DNA from: Rhodobacterales bacterium
Lineage (GTDB): Bacteria > Pseudomonadota > Alphaproteobacteria > Rhizobiales > Stappiaceae
Assembly: GCA_008107755.1 (NCBI GenBank)
Contig: VIRH01000148.1
Span: 1-64,000, forward strand
Reading direction: 5' to 3'
DNA: 64,000 bases
The notes under the pieces were generated by a model. It was given only the letters and a program-made list of their open reading frames with translations, did not search any database and was not told the origin of the DNA. Below are positions 27,820-36,602 of the stretch, piece after piece (the first letter of the stretch is position 1; every line of letters starts with the position of its first letter). Made by a program: the position numbers and the translations under genes.

Positions 27820-28521
27820 TTGGCGTTGAGCGAGACGAATTCCTGGACCGGCATCCGCGAGATCCTGCTGCGGCGGATCAATGATCGGGAATGGTCGCCG
27901 GGCGAACAGATCCCGCATGAGGCGGCTCTGGCGGAGGAATTCGGCTGCGCCCGCGCAACGGTCAATCGCGCGCTTCGAGACCTTGCCGACAGTGGCCTTG
28001 TCATCCGCAAGCGCCGTGCGGGCACCCGTGTCGCGCAGAGCCCGCCGCAGCGGGCAACGCTGACCATCCAGGTGATCCGGGAGGAGGTTGAGGCGCTGGG
28101 ACGCAGCTACCGCCACAGCCTTCTGGGGCGCACCGAAAAACCCCTGCCGCCCGCGCTGCACGGCGCTTTCCCGGTCGCCCCGGATGCCGACCAGCTCTTT
28201 CTCACGACGCTGCACTTCGCCGACGAGCGCCCCTATGCCTATGAGGAGCGCACCATCAACCCGGACGCCGCGCTTGACGCCCGCAGTGTCGATTTCTCAA
28301 AGATCAGCGCCAACGAATGGCTGGTCCACAACGCCCCCTACAGCCACGGCGACCTTGCCTTCTTCCCGGTCAGCGCCGACGAGAGGCTCTCCCAAAAACT
28401 AGACACCGCCCCCGGCACCGCCCTCTTCGCCATGGAGCGCACCACCTGGGCAGGCGAGACGCCGATCACGCATGTGCGGATGATCTTTGCGGCGGGGTAC
28501 AGGATGCGGACGGGGATTTAG
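27820..28521 (+). CDS. hutC: GntR-family histidine utilisation repressor
   Basis: A 233-aa regulator with an N-terminal winged-helix domain (PGEQIPHEAALAEEFGCARATVNRAL) and a C-terminal UTRA ligand-binding domain (residues ~95-230), the HutC subfamily layout. Urocanate is the usual inducer. The start is a TTG at 27820 or 27826; both have a weak purine-rich site. It lies 11 bp after hutF. It probably controls both hut transcripts through the palindrome at 26373-26390. Confidence 0.9.
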   Translation: MALSETNSWTGIREILLRRINDREWSPGEQIPHEAALAEEFGCARATVNRALRDLADSGLVIRKRRAGTRVAQSPPQRATLTIQVIREEVEALGRSYRHSLLGRTEKPLPPALHGAFPVAPDADQLFLTTLHFADERPYAYEERTINPDAALDARSVDFSKISANEWLVHNAPYSHGDLAFFPVSADERLSQKLDTAPGTALFAMERTTWAGETPITHVRMIFAAGYRMRTGI

Positions 28522-28745
28522 GGTTGTGCCTCGTTAGACGAACCGAAACTGCGCCCGAAAGCTGACGCTCGGCGTAGATGCAGTGAATTCGCAGTTTGGG
28601 CGGGAAGTGGGCGTTCGCTGCGGTCGGAACGAATGACCGAAATGGGATCTGTCGAGTTCACATGGGTAGATGCAGAAGCTGACACTCAACACGATTGCAA
28701 GCTATTTTGGGAAACGTCAAACCGGGATGAATAGTAGAGCAGTGA

Positions 28746-29777
28746 ATGAGCACCGCACGAGCACAATCTAAAACGCTAATCTTGACGTGGTTCGATAAGC
28801 GCGAGCCGACAGCGTTACAACGCCAGCGATTTGCCGCTGATGTTGATCGCTTCTTTGATGCGCTTGCGAAACGGGCAAACTGGTGTGAGTGCCTCTCTAC
28901 ACTCCTAGATGACGAAGGTGCGGTGGATTTCTCGATGAAGGGATACGAATGGCGCGCCCGACCGAGCGGAAAGGGGCTTGTCGTTAGTTCGATCGTGCCT
29001 GGCTGGAGTTTTGGCTGGCGGGGAACTCTCAAGGACGACATTGCCGCCGATGTCCTTGGATGGTTAGGGCATTACGCCCGGCAATATATACACCGGTCCA
29101 ACATCGCGAAGGTGCTTATGGCTGTTTGGGAGAGGAATGGGCTCGTCCTACATCCATTCGGCACAGGCCTAGCAACGCTGCGATACAGCGATGTTTGGCC
29201 AAAGCCGTCGAACAAAGAGATTTTTGCGCAGGCTGAAAGAAGTTGCGCAGACATGTGGGGCACTTTCAGCGCAAAACCACGAGACTATCGTTCCAAGTGG
29301 GCATCGAGAAATACTCTCGACCCTGCGATCCATCAGGGCGTTTTCCATTTTCTCCGAGCTCAGAGCTTAATGTCTGCCGAATTCGAACTGGAAGCGTTGG
29401 CTGCCTATGATTGTGTACTGCATTCGCTCCAATATTTTGATTGGAGTTGGGCTCCGGGCAATCCGAAGCGTGATCGACGAGACCTTGTTCAGGCGCTCGG
29501 GCTTGGTAAAGGCGCAGGAGACCTAGCCGAACATATCTATTTTCTGCGCAACCAATTTATTGCGCATGCCGGCGGCTGGCGATGGTGGGATGCTGTTGAG
29601 TATCTCGAAAACGACTTGAGTGCAGATGCCGACCGTTTGGCATCTCGGGCATTGCGTAAGGCAGCGGACATCGAGCCGAAGTATCGACGCATCGACCCGG
29701 CCCCATCGGACTGGGCACTATGGTTAGAAGACAATTTCCCCCAGATTTGGTCAGCTATTTGGTTTCGCGATGCCTAA
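28746..29777 (+). CDS. Orphan protein with HEPN-like RNxxxxH motif
   Basis: A 343-aa soluble protein of unknown family. The C-terminal third is helical and contains LRNQFIAH (Arg268 to His274), matching the R-N-x4-H pattern of HEPN domains, many of which are RNases in toxins and defence proteins. The preceding helix (EFELEALAAYDCVLHSLQYFDW) fits a HEPN first helix. The N-terminal half is mixed alpha/beta with a Trp-rich GWSFGWRG segment and no known motif. Its base composition is AT-richer than its neighbours, and it stands alone without an antitoxin-like partner. Non-catalytic HEPN scaffolds also carry RNxxxH, so RNase activity is only a possibility. Confidence 0.6.
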   Translation: MSTARAQSKTLILTWFDKREPTALQRQRFAADVDRFFDALAKRANWCECLSTLLDDEGAVDFSMKGYEWRARPSGKGLVVSSIVPGWSFGWRGTLKDDIAADVLGWLGHYARQYIHRSNIAKVLMAVWERNGLVLHPFGTGLATLRYSDVWPKPSNKEIFAQAERSCADMWGTFSAKPRDYRSKWASRNTLDPAIHQGVFHFLRAQSLMSAEFELEALAAYDCVLHSLQYFDWSWAPGNPKRDRRDLVQALGLGKGAGDLAEHIYFLRNQFIAHAGGWRWWDAVEYLENDLSADADRLASRALRKAADIEPKYRRIDPAPSDWALWLEDNFPQIWSAIWFRDA

Positions 29778-30124
29778 AAGCAGCGGCAGGATTCCGCTAA
29801 TCCGAAATGGAATCAGAACGTCATGCAGAGGAACGCTAAGCCGCCATTCATTGATACGGTGCCTATGGCAGCTTAGGGCCGAAACCAGCCTGACACTTGA
29901 TCCAAGCGATTGTACGCTTCCACAATTGACAGGGTCGATACCTGCCCATCCCGTCCCGGACGCCAATGCCGAGTTTGGAAATCGATCTTCTGGGCTACCT
30001 GTTCTAATGCCCCACCCTCAACAAAAACGAGCCTGTTTGTTCTCTTTGGTATAAAGCCTGTCACAGCGTAGCGAACGCAGATAAGCCGCAGAGTTCCGCT
30101 CGCGTTCAGGAAGGAATTGAACTG
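29778..30124. other. 347-bp gap between HEPN-like orphan and GST gene
   Basis: AT-richer than the chromosome average. I see no convincing gene on either strand: minus-strand frames here run antisense into the GST gene and lack family resemblance. An AGGAAGG ribosome site (30108-30114) precedes the GST ATG. No clear terminator for the upstream gene was found. Confidence 0.4.
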
Positions 30125-30745
30125 ATGAAAATATGGGGTCGCATCAACTCCACGAATGTCCGCAAGGTGCTCTGGTGTGCCGAGGAACTGGGACTTGACT
30201 ATGAGCGGATCGACGCCGGCGGTGCGTTTGGCGTCGTCAGCGGGCCTGAATATCAGGCGATGAATCCCAACGGTCTGGTGCCCTGCCTGAAGGATGGTGA
30301 TCTCGTCTTGTGGGAGTCGAACGCCATTGTCCGCTATCTGGCGAGGCAATACGGAGAAGGGCATGCTTTCGCCCCTTCCAACGCGGTCGAGTGGGCCGGA
30401 GCAGACAAGTGGATGGACTGGACATCGCTTTCGTTTGCGGCGCCTTTCCGTGACGTGTTCTGGAACCTTGTGCGCATTCCGGCTGACAAGCGGAGTGAAT
30501 CCGAAATTCTGAGCGGCACCGAGAAATGCGCCGGTCTCATGAAAGTGGCAGACGAGGCGCTGTCACAAGCGCCTTATCTGTCCGGCGAGACTGCCGGCAT
30601 CGCTGATGTTCCGCTTGGTTGCATTGCCTACGGCTGGTTTTCTCTTCCGATCGACAGGCCGAACCATCCCAATCTCGAAAACTGGTATGGGCGTCTTTGC
30701 GAACGACCGGCGTATCAAAAGGCAGTGATGACACCGCTGACATGA
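30125..30745 (+). CDS. Glutathione S-transferase family protein
   Basis: A 206-aa soluble transferase: an N-terminal thioredoxin-like domain (IWGRINSTNVRKVLWCAEELGL, with the active-site Ser/Asn region, then NPNGLVPCL with the cis-Pro and WESNAIVRYLA with the glutathione-binding Glu-Ser) and a C-terminal helical domain ending LENWYGRLCERPAYQ. It conjugates glutathione to electrophiles or acts as a glutathione-dependent lyase; the substrate is unknown. Monocistronic by context. Confidence 0.9.
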   Translation: MKIWGRINSTNVRKVLWCAEELGLDYERIDAGGAFGVVSGPEYQAMNPNGLVPCLKDGDLVLWESNAIVRYLARQYGEGHAFAPSNAVEWAGADKWMDWTSLSFAAPFRDVFWNLVRIPADKRSESEILSGTEKCAGLMKVADEALSQAPYLSGETAGIADVPLGCIAYGWFSLPIDRPNHPNLENWYGRLCERPAYQKAVMTPLT

Positions 30746-30885
30746 GCCTTGCAGGGAACAGTCGAATTTCTCCACGTACCTGTTCGAAGTCTGCTCGTGA
30801 TCCCTCCGTTTCGGCTGGTCAGGCGTGAAAACCTGACAGTCCGTCTCCAGCTACCGTTCTGGATGCATTGGAGGTGTAGTAATCG

Positions 30886-30912
30886 AATGACGCAAACATA
30901 AATTGTGTCATT
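30886..30912. promoter_or_regulatory. Imperfect 27-bp palindrome upstream of LuxR gene
   Basis: AATGACGCAA (30886-30895) and TTGTGTCATT (30903-30912) match as inverted arms at 9 of 10 positions around a 7-bp centre. It lies about 120 bp upstream of the LuxR-family start. It could be a regulator site; there is no T-run, so it is unlikely to terminate the GST transcript. Confidence 0.4.
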
Positions 30913-30969
30913 AATCATCTTTTGACGTCGTGCCCAAAGTTCGAGGCTGTCGTGCATTTTCTTGTTGTT

Positions 30970-30981
30970 CCTTACGTAAGG
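30970..30981. promoter_or_regulatory. 12-bp perfect palindrome CCTTACGTAAGG upstream of luxR
   Basis: CCTTACGTAAGG sits 50 bp before the LuxR gene and is followed by TTTACGAAT. A near copy, CCTTACGTAA (31994-32003) followed by ATTCGTAAA (the inverse of TTTACGAAT), lies beyond the gene's 3' end. The shared boxes on both flanks suggest a common binding protein, perhaps the LuxR regulator itself. Confidence 0.45.
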
Positions 30982-31031
30982 TACGGGCTAATATTTACGA
31001 ATAATTAACCTAATAAAAAACGCCAAGACAG

Positions 31032-31790
31032 ATGCAATCCAATTCTTATTTCCGGAATTTCATGATCGATGTCCTTGACCGGCTGACGCATGCGTCGGCT
31101 TGCGGAGAGGAGTTGGAGGTTGCGCAGGACCTCGTCGAGGAACTTGGGGGCGATGCGTTGCTCGTGAGCGGCGTCGACCGGGCAACCGGCACGCCGAACT
31201 GGGCGCGCAGCACGATGCGGGAGGATTTCCTCAAGCATTATTTTGCCGAACGCTTCGCCGACACAGATCCCTTCATTGCCCATCTGAAGATGTCGATGGA
31301 ACCCATATTGGCCGTGCCCGGCAGTCTGGCGAAAAAGCACCGCGTTTCGCCCTTGTCGATGCGGCTGAAGCAGTCTCTTCACGAGGCCGGTTACCGCGCT
31401 CTCTACGGTGTGATCATTCCCGGAAGGGATCCGGCGGAGAGGGTGATTACCACCTTCTGTACCACCAAGGGGCCCGAGATCATGTCGATGGAGCGTGACG
31501 GGGCGGAGATCCGCGCCGCCCTGACGCTGATCGGAAGTTTCGTCAGCCGGCCGACGTCGCAGGAAGACAATTTCGCGGGTCCCGAATGCCGGGGCCAACT
31601 GTCCGAACGGGAGTGCGAGGTCCTTCAGTTGCTCGCCGACGGGCACCGCAACGACAGGATCGCGGGCAAGCTGGAGATCTCGGAAGTCACCGTCCGCAAG
31701 CACCTGCGGTCCGCCCGCCGAAAACTGGGCGCCGCGACCCGCGACCAGACCCTGGCGATCGCCGCCAGGTGGGGCATCGTCAAGCTGTGA
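31032..31790 (+). CDS. LuxR-family regulator with autoinducer-binding domain (LuxR solo)
   Basis: A 252-aa regulator. Residues ~15-165 look like an acyl-homoserine-lactone binding domain (a Trp-rich start, HYFAERFADTDPF containing the conserved Asp-Pro, and a YRALYGVIIPGRD strand). Residues ~185-250 form a LuxR/FixJ helix-turn-helix (LSERECEVLQLLADG, then EVTVRKHLRSARRKLGA). No luxI-type synthase gene is in the window, so it is a solo here. It may sense self or foreign signals. Targets may include the palindromes on both flanks. Confidence 0.87.
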   Translation: MQSNSYFRNFMIDVLDRLTHASACGEELEVAQDLVEELGGDALLVSGVDRATGTPNWARSTMREDFLKHYFAERFADTDPFIAHLKMSMEPILAVPGSLAKKHRVSPLSMRLKQSLHEAGYRALYGVIIPGRDPAERVITTFCTTKGPEIMSMERDGAEIRAALTLIGSFVSRPTSQEDNFAGPECRGQLSERECEVLQLLADGHRNDRIAGKLEISEVTVRKHLRSARRKLGAATRDQTLAIAARWGIVKL

Positions 31791-32162
31791 TCTGTGGGAA
31801 GGTCCGTGCCGTCGTCGGGGCGCCTCACAAGGCCTGCGGGCCCTTGCAGGGCATCAAGCCGCTTCTCGCTCTGACAGTCCTGCCCTCTTGCGTGCCTTGG
31901 GGACGGCCGCATCGCGGCGTGTCCATACGCCCGCTTGCAGCCTGAGCCTGGTATCAGTTTCGATACCTAGATTACGCTGGGTTAATGTCGTAGCCTTACG
32001 TAATAAGATCATTCGTAAAAATAAGAATGACGCGACAAGAACGACAAAAAATTTGCTGTCTTGGACATTCAACAACAAGCATTTTAATCGCTGGAATTTT
32101 TTAGAAGCTTGGCTTTCGGATTTCCGGAAAGGCGCTGCCGATCCGGAGATCCTGGAAGTAAC

Positions 32163-32210
32163 ATGAAATTTTTATCGGCATTTTTTTATTCGAGCGCGCT
32201 CCTCTTTTGA
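32163..32210 (+). CDS. Candidate 15-aa hydrophobic peptide overlapping a terminator
   Basis: ATG at 32163 opens a frame encoding MKFLSAFFYSSALLF, ending at TGA 32208-32210. A weak ribosome site (GGAAG) is 5-10 bp upstream. The ORF runs through the 5' arm of the terminator hairpin and stops in its loop. It resembles leader peptides or very small membrane toxins only in hydrophobicity; it may be untranslated. Confidence 0.2.
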   Translation: MKFLSAFFYSSALLF

Positions 32211-32230
32211 AAAAGGAGCGCGCTTTTATC
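32193..32230 (+). terminator. Strong rho-independent terminator (plus strand)
   Basis: AGCGCGCTCCT (32193-32203) and AGGAGCGCGCT (32214-32224) form a perfect 11-bp stem with a 10-nt loop, followed by a T-rich tail. It ends whatever plus-strand transcript crosses this region. Confidence 0.75.
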
Positions 32231-32375
32231 TTTTTTGCAGACCGACAGACGTTCCGGTTGGTCTCGCAAGATCCCCTGCGATCCCGGGTTCCGCCCGGTT
32301 CCCTTGATGGCGGTCCGCCAACCCCAGGATAGTGTGACCTTTCCCCGTTGCTCCTGCGGTCCGGCACCCTCATCG

Positions 32376-32425
32376 AAAGAGGGTTTTCAAAAACAAACCC
32401 CGGTCCGGATTGCTCCGGCCGGGGT
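32376..32425 (-). terminator. Rho-independent terminator of the tct operon
   Basis: CCCCGG-T-CCGGA (32398-32409) pairs with TCCGG-CCGGGG (32414-32424) with one bulged T and a TTGC loop. On the minus strand, TTTGTTTTTG follows the stem (32387-32397), just past the tctA stop at 32461. Confidence 0.7.
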
Positions 32426-32460
32426 CTCACGGGCTTTTATTGTTTTTTCGGCGGAAGACC

Positions 32461-33999
32461 TCAGTCGACCGTCGAGCTTTCGTCATCCCGCTTCATGTGC
32501 ATGCGTGCTTTCAGGATCCGGCCGAAGACGATCGGCAGGACGAAGCCGATGAAGGCGAGCGTCCAGAGGCCGATGGCTAGCGGGCTGTCGATCAGGGTCC
32601 ACCAGTTGCCGTTGTCGATGGTGATCGCCCGGCGCAGGTTGTTTTCCATGGCATTGCCAAGGAGGGTGCCCAGGATGATCGGCACAAGCGGCACGTCGAG
32701 CTTGCGCAGGATCCAGCCGAGCACGCCGAAGGCGATCATCACCTGCAGGTCGAATGACGAGCCGGAAATGCCATAGATACCGACAAAGCTGACCATGGCG
32801 ACGATGGGCATCAGGATGCGCGGCGGGATCAGCAGCACACGGGTGAAGAGGCCGATCATCGGAATGTTCATGGCCAGAAGCATGAAGTTGGCGATGAAGA
32901 GTGCCGCGATCAGGCCCCAGACAACGTCCGGCTGCTGGCTGAACAAGAGCGGGCCGGGCGTGATGTTGAGGGCCAGAAGCACGGCCAGCAGCACGGCCGT
33001 CGTGCCGGAGCCGGGGACGCCGAGAGCGAGCATCGGAACCAGCGCGCCGCCGGCGGCGGCATTGTTGCCCGCTTCCGGTGCCGCGACGCCGCGCGGATCG
33101 CCGGTGCCGAAGGTGCCTTCCTTGTCGACCAGCCGTTTTTCCATCGTGTAGGAAATGAACGAGCCGAGCGAGGCGCCGGCGCCCGGCAGCACGCCGGCAA
33201 CGAAGCCGAGCAAGCTGGTGCGCAGCATGGTCGGGGTGCAGTATTTCAGGAGCGCGAAGCTCGGCATCAGACGGCCGATGGAAACCTTGTGGCCGCTGGC
33301 GTCGGAATTGCCGTGCCGATGCTCCAGGAAGAGGAACACCTCCGACAGGGCGAACAGACCGACGATGGCGACGAGGAAATCGATGCCGTCATAAAGGTGC
33401 ACTTCGCCGAAGGTGAAGCGCGGCACGCCGGTCTGTGTGTCGACGCCGACGGTCGCAAGGCCGATGCCGATGGCAGCGGCGAAGGCGGTCTTTGCCTGGT
33501 TTGTCGAGGCGACGCCGCCGAGGGTGGCAAAGGCAAGCGTGAAGAGCGCGAAATATTCGGCCGGTCCGAACAGAAGCGCGATCTTGACGAGCTGCGGTGC
33601 CAGCAGGATCAGGCCCCAGGTCGCGATGAACGCGCCGACGAAGGACGCGATACCGGACAGCGCCAGCGCCTCGCCGGCGCGCCCCGCCTTCGCCATCGGG
33701 TAGCCGTCGAGACAGGTCATCATCGCCGGCTCGTCGCCCGGAATGTTCAGAAGAATGGACGAAATACGCCCGCCATACATGGCGCCGTAATAGACCGAAG
33801 TCAGAAGGATCAGCGACGGGGTCGCGCCGAGGCCGAGCGTGAAGGCGAGCGGGATGAGGATGGCGACGCCGTTGGAGGGGCCGAGACCCGGCAGGGCGCC
33901 CATCATGGTGCCGAGGAAGCAGCCCAGAAGCGCCAGCAGCAGGTTCTGCCAGGTCAGGGCAATGGCAAAGCCGTCGGCCAGTGAAGAGAGGGTTTCCAT
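32461..33999 (-). CDS. tctA: Tripartite tricarboxylate transporter large membrane subunit
   Basis: A 512-aa inner-membrane protein with about 11-12 hydrophobic segments and the repeated TctA motifs: GALPGLGPSNGVAILIPL near the start and LPGAGASLGSFISYTMEKR in the second half. With TctB and TctC it imports carboxylates such as citrate using an ion gradient. It starts 12 bp after tctB. The actual substrate cannot be told from sequence. Confidence 0.93.
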   Translation of the reverse strand: METLSSLADGFAIALTWQNLLLALLGCFLGTMMGALPGLGPSNGVAILIPLAFTLGLGATPSLILLTSVYYGAMYGGRISSILLNIPGDEPAMMTCLDGYPMAKAGRAGEALALSGIASFVGAFIATWGLILLAPQLVKIALLFGPAEYFALFTLAFATLGGVASTNQAKTAFAAAIGIGLATVGVDTQTGVPRFTFGEVHLYDGIDFLVAIVGLFALSEVFLFLEHRHGNSDASGHKVSIGRLMPSFALLKYCTPTMLRTSLLGFVAGVLPGAGASLGSFISYTMEKRLVDKEGTFGTGDPRGVAAPEAGNNAAAGGALVPMLALGVPGSGTTAVLLAVLLALNITPGPLLFSQQPDVVWGLIAALFIANFMLLAMNIPMIGLFTRVLLIPPRILMPIVAMVSFVGIYGISGSSFDLQVMIAFGVLGWILRKLDVPLVPIILGTLLGNAMENNLRRAITIDNGNWWTLIDSPLAIGLWTLAFIGFVLPIVFGRILKARMHMKRDDESSTVD

Positions 34000-34011
34000 G
34001 AAATCGCTCCT

Positions 34012-34443
34012 TTAAAAGCCGAAGGGGCCCTTGGCCAGCGAAAGGCCGAGGACGAGGTGAAACACCACATAGATGCCCGCGGACGTGAGGCAGCCCGACA
34101 CGACCGAGGACAGCGGCCGCGTGCCGAGCCGCCAGGTCAGGTAGGTCGCCGCCAGGGCGGTCGCGACAACGAAGCCGAGTTCCGGCAGGAACATCGCGTA
34201 GAGCACCATCACCAGAATGGCCGCGCCGACTTCCAGAAACCGAACCAGCGAAGGCCACTCGGGCGATGCGTCCGGGCGGATTATGATTGCAAGGGACGCA
34301 AGACCGAGCACGGTCGCGATGATCAGGGGAAAGGCCTTGGGTCCGACCGCGTCGGACAGAAAGCTCTCCTGGATGGCCAGTGCGGCCCAGGCATATCCGA
34401 TGGAAAGAAGCAGCCCGACCAGTCCAAAAATGCGGTCACTCAT
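34012..34443 (-). CDS. tctB: Tripartite tricarboxylate transporter small membrane subunit
   Basis: A 143-aa protein with four hydrophobic segments, as in TctB. I chose the ATG at 34443 (MSDRIFGLVGLLLSIG) because a longer frame adds 50 hydrophilic residues with no family match. It follows tctC after a 285-bp gap, which seems to hold no gene and no clear terminator. Confidence 0.88.
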   Translation of the reverse strand: MSDRIFGLVGLLLSIGYAWAALAIQESFLSDAVGPKAFPLIIATVLGLASLAIIIRPDASPEWPSLVRFLEVGAAILVMVLYAMFLPELGFVVATALAATYLTWRLGTRPLSSVVSGCLTSAGIYVVFHLVLGLSLAKGPFGF

Positions 34444-34728
34444 GAATACCTTCCTGCAAACGGTCGTCGCCGAGAAGGCGCCGCTTGAAACGGTATGGAT
34501 ACGAAAGTGGTGTGCTGCCGGCTGTCTCCAGGACTTCACGAGATCCTGGGAACCCTCATCCCGAGGGGCAAAACGCCAAGGGATGGGCCGCAAATCCGGA
34601 GCGTGCCGCCATGATTTGAAACGGGCCTTCGGCCTTTCGCGTCATGGGGGAGTTCTTGCGGAGATACATCACCAAAAAGGACGGGGACACAGTGGCTCGT
34701 GCCCCCCGCCAGTTGCGGTAACGCTGTC

Positions 34729-35718
34729 TTACTTGATGATGCCGATCTGCTTGGAAATGTCCTGGATCTGCTGCACGGAAGAGGCCACGAATTCCTGGAA
34801 TTCAGGACCCTGCAGGTCGAGCGGTGCGAGGCCATTGGCGGCCATGACTTTCTTCCACTCGTCGCTTGCATAAAGTTCGGAGATCTTCTGGACCCATGCG
34901 TCATAAGCCTCTTCGCTCATGCCGCCGGGCGCATAGAAACCGCGCCAGTTCGCACCGATCGCGTCGACGCCCTGTTCCTTGGCAGTCGGGAAATCGGCAA
35001 ACTCGCCGTCCAGGCGTTCCGGAGCCAGAACAGCGATCACCTTGATGTCGCCGCTGTCGACAAAGCCCTTGGCTTCGGAGATGTCGCCGGTGAAGGCCTG
35101 TACGGAGCCTGCGAGCAGCTGGGTAACAGCTTCGCCGCCGCCGTCGAAGGCGATGTACTTGACGGTGCGGACGTCGTCGATGCCATAGGCATCGGCCGCG
35201 ATCAGGACCTTCAGGTGATCCCAGCCGCCTACGGCAGAGCCACCGGCAACGGAAACGGATGCGGGGTCGGCCTTGATCTTGTCAAGCAGCTCGGGAAGCG
35301 TGTTGATCGGGCTGTCGGCGGCAACGGCGATCACACCGTAATCCGCGCCGATGGACGCGAGCCAGCGGACCTGGTCCATCGTGTTGCCCGGATAGGCGCC
35401 CTGCGCCAGACGAGTTGCGGTCGCGGAAGAGGCGGCCACGATCAGGTCGTTGGAGTCGTCGCGCTTGTTGACGACTTCGGCAAAGGCAACACCGCCGCCA
35501 CCGCCTGCAAGGTTCACGACCTGCATCGTCTTGTCGAGAAGGCCGAGATCCTGAAGGGACTTGCCAACCTGGCGACAGGTGAAGTCCCAGCCGCCGCCCG
35601 GGTTGGCCGGGGCAATGCATTCCGGGTTTTCAGGTTTGAAATCTGCCGCAGAAGCAGTCAGCGCGGACGCGCCAAGAAACGCCGCCGCCAGGAACAGGCG
35701 GGTCGATTTGAATGTCAT
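34729..35718 (-). CDS. tctC: Tripartite tricarboxylate transporter periplasmic substrate-binding protein
   Basis: A 329-aa exported protein of the Bug/TctC family, with signal peptide (LAAAFLGASALTASA) then PENPECIAPANPGGGWD, the conserved start of the ligand-binding lobe. The second lobe has GGSAVGGWDHL and the Asp/Gly loop. The ATG at 35718 has GGAGGAAAC upstream. Abundant periplasmic receptor for the TctAB channel; the Cys in PECIA is typical of one TctC branch. Divergent from tctD. Confidence 0.92.
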   Translation of the reverse strand: MTFKSTRLFLAAAFLGASALTASAADFKPENPECIAPANPGGGWDFTCRQVGKSLQDLGLLDKTMQVVNLAGGGGGVAFAEVVNKRDDSNDLIVAASSATATRLAQGAYPGNTMDQVRWLASIGADYGVIAVAADSPINTLPELLDKIKADPASVSVAGGSAVGGWDHLKVLIAADAYGIDDVRTVKYIAFDGGGEAVTQLLAGSVQAFTGDISEAKGFVDSGDIKVIAVLAPERLDGEFADFPTAKEQGVDAIGANWRGFYAPGGMSEEAYDAWVQKISELYASDEWKKVMAANGLAPLDLQGPEFQEFVASSVQQIQDISKQIGIIK

Positions 35719-35930
35719 GTTGTGTTTCCTCCACATGAGCCGGCCATTTGCAGGCCGTTGAGATCCGCCGGACCGCGAACACGGCTCCCTCCAGCGGACA
35801 TATGGGGAGACTAGCGCCGAACCCTGTCATCAACCTGTCACGTGCAACCGGCGCGCTTGCAAGGGGCGGGCGGGTTGGGCAAAAGTGTTCGCCAAAGCCC
35901 TTTCTGAAAGGGACTGGGAGGGAAGGTTCC

Positions 35931-36602
35931 TTGCGTCTGCTACTCGTGGAAGACACTTTTGACATGGCCGAGGCGATCATGATCCGGCTGGAGCGGTCCG
36001 GTATCGCCTGCGACCTGGCAAAGACGCTGGAGCAGGCACGGGCCAGTCTGGCGGTGCAGGGGTATGACGTGATCGTTCTCGACATCAACCTGCCGGACGG
36101 GCTGGGCACCGACCTTCTGAAGGAACTGCGCGTTGCCGGAAGCAGAACGCCTGTTCTCATGCTGACAGCCGAGTTTTCCGTCGACGATCGGGTGTCCTCG
36201 CTGAATTCCGGCGCGGACGACTATCTCGTCAAACCGTTCGACCACCGCGAGCTGGAGGCCCGTATCCGGGCGTTGCTTCGCCGGGAGCAGGGGGACAAGG
36301 CCGAGGAGCTGACATTGGGCAGGCTGACGTTCAACGCCTCCGCGCGGGTGGCGCGGGTCGACGACAGCCCGCTCAATCTGACACGGCGCGAGTTTTCGCT
36401 GCTGGAACTTCTGATCCGCAATCGCGGCAGGACGGTCAGCAAGGAACGGCTCTTCGAAGGCATGTTCAGCTTTCAGGATACCGACGTCAGCATGAATGCG
36501 CTGGAGCTCTACGTAGCCAGGTTGCGCAAGAAGCTGGTGGGAAGCTCCGTGCATATCGATACCCAGAGAGGGCTTGGCTACAAGCTGGAGGCCGATGCCT
36601 GA
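35931..36602 (+). CDS. tctD: OmpR-family response regulator (TctD-like)
   Basis: A 223-aa two-domain regulator: receiver domain (LLLVEDTFDMAEAI, phospho-acceptor Asp in VIVLDINLPDG, Lys in YLVKPFDHREL) and winged-helix DNA-binding domain (LTRREFSLLELLIRN, LYVARLRKKL). The start is the TTG at 35931 preceded by GGGAGGGAAGG; an upstream ATG at 35748 would add 61 unrelated residues. It lies divergent to tctC and overlaps the kinase gene by 8 bp, so it most likely turns on tctCBA. Confidence 0.9.
   Translation: MRLLLVEDTFDMAEAIMIRLERSGIACDLAKTLEQARASLAVQGYDVIVLDINLPDGLGTDLLKELRVAGSRTPVLMLTAEFSVDDRVSSLNSGADDYLVKPFDHRELEARIRALLRREQGDKAEELTLGRLTFNASARVARVDDSPLNLTRREFSLLELLIRNRGRTVSKERLFEGMFSFQDTDVSMNALELYVARLRKKLVGSSVHIDTQRGLGYKLEADA

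Larger units (their letters stand above)
31791..32460. other. 670-bp intergenic region with candidate small transcript and two terminators
   Basis: No convincing large gene. From about 31960 to 32190 the DNA becomes AT-rich and contains a CCTTACGTAA box (31994-32003). A tiny ORF (32163-32210) and a strong plus-strand terminator (32193-32230) follow, then the minus-strand terminator of the tct operon (32376-32425). The LuxR stop codon is over 400 bp from the plus-strand terminator, so a separate short RNA starting near 32040 is possible. Confidence 0.4.

Noticed and set aside
29873-30364. 163-aa minus-strand frame overlapping the GST gene
   Set aside because: About half lies antisense to a clear glutathione transferase, and no motif or ribosome site supports it.
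31888-32166. 92-aa plus-strand frame after luxR
   Set aside because: No ribosome site, a composition shift halfway through, and the translation looks random (Arg/Thr/Lys/Asn-rich).
34444-34728. Hidden gene or terminator between tctC and tctB
   Set aside because: Only weak GGCC-type stems and no credible start with a ribosome site; the long upstream extension of tctB has no family match.
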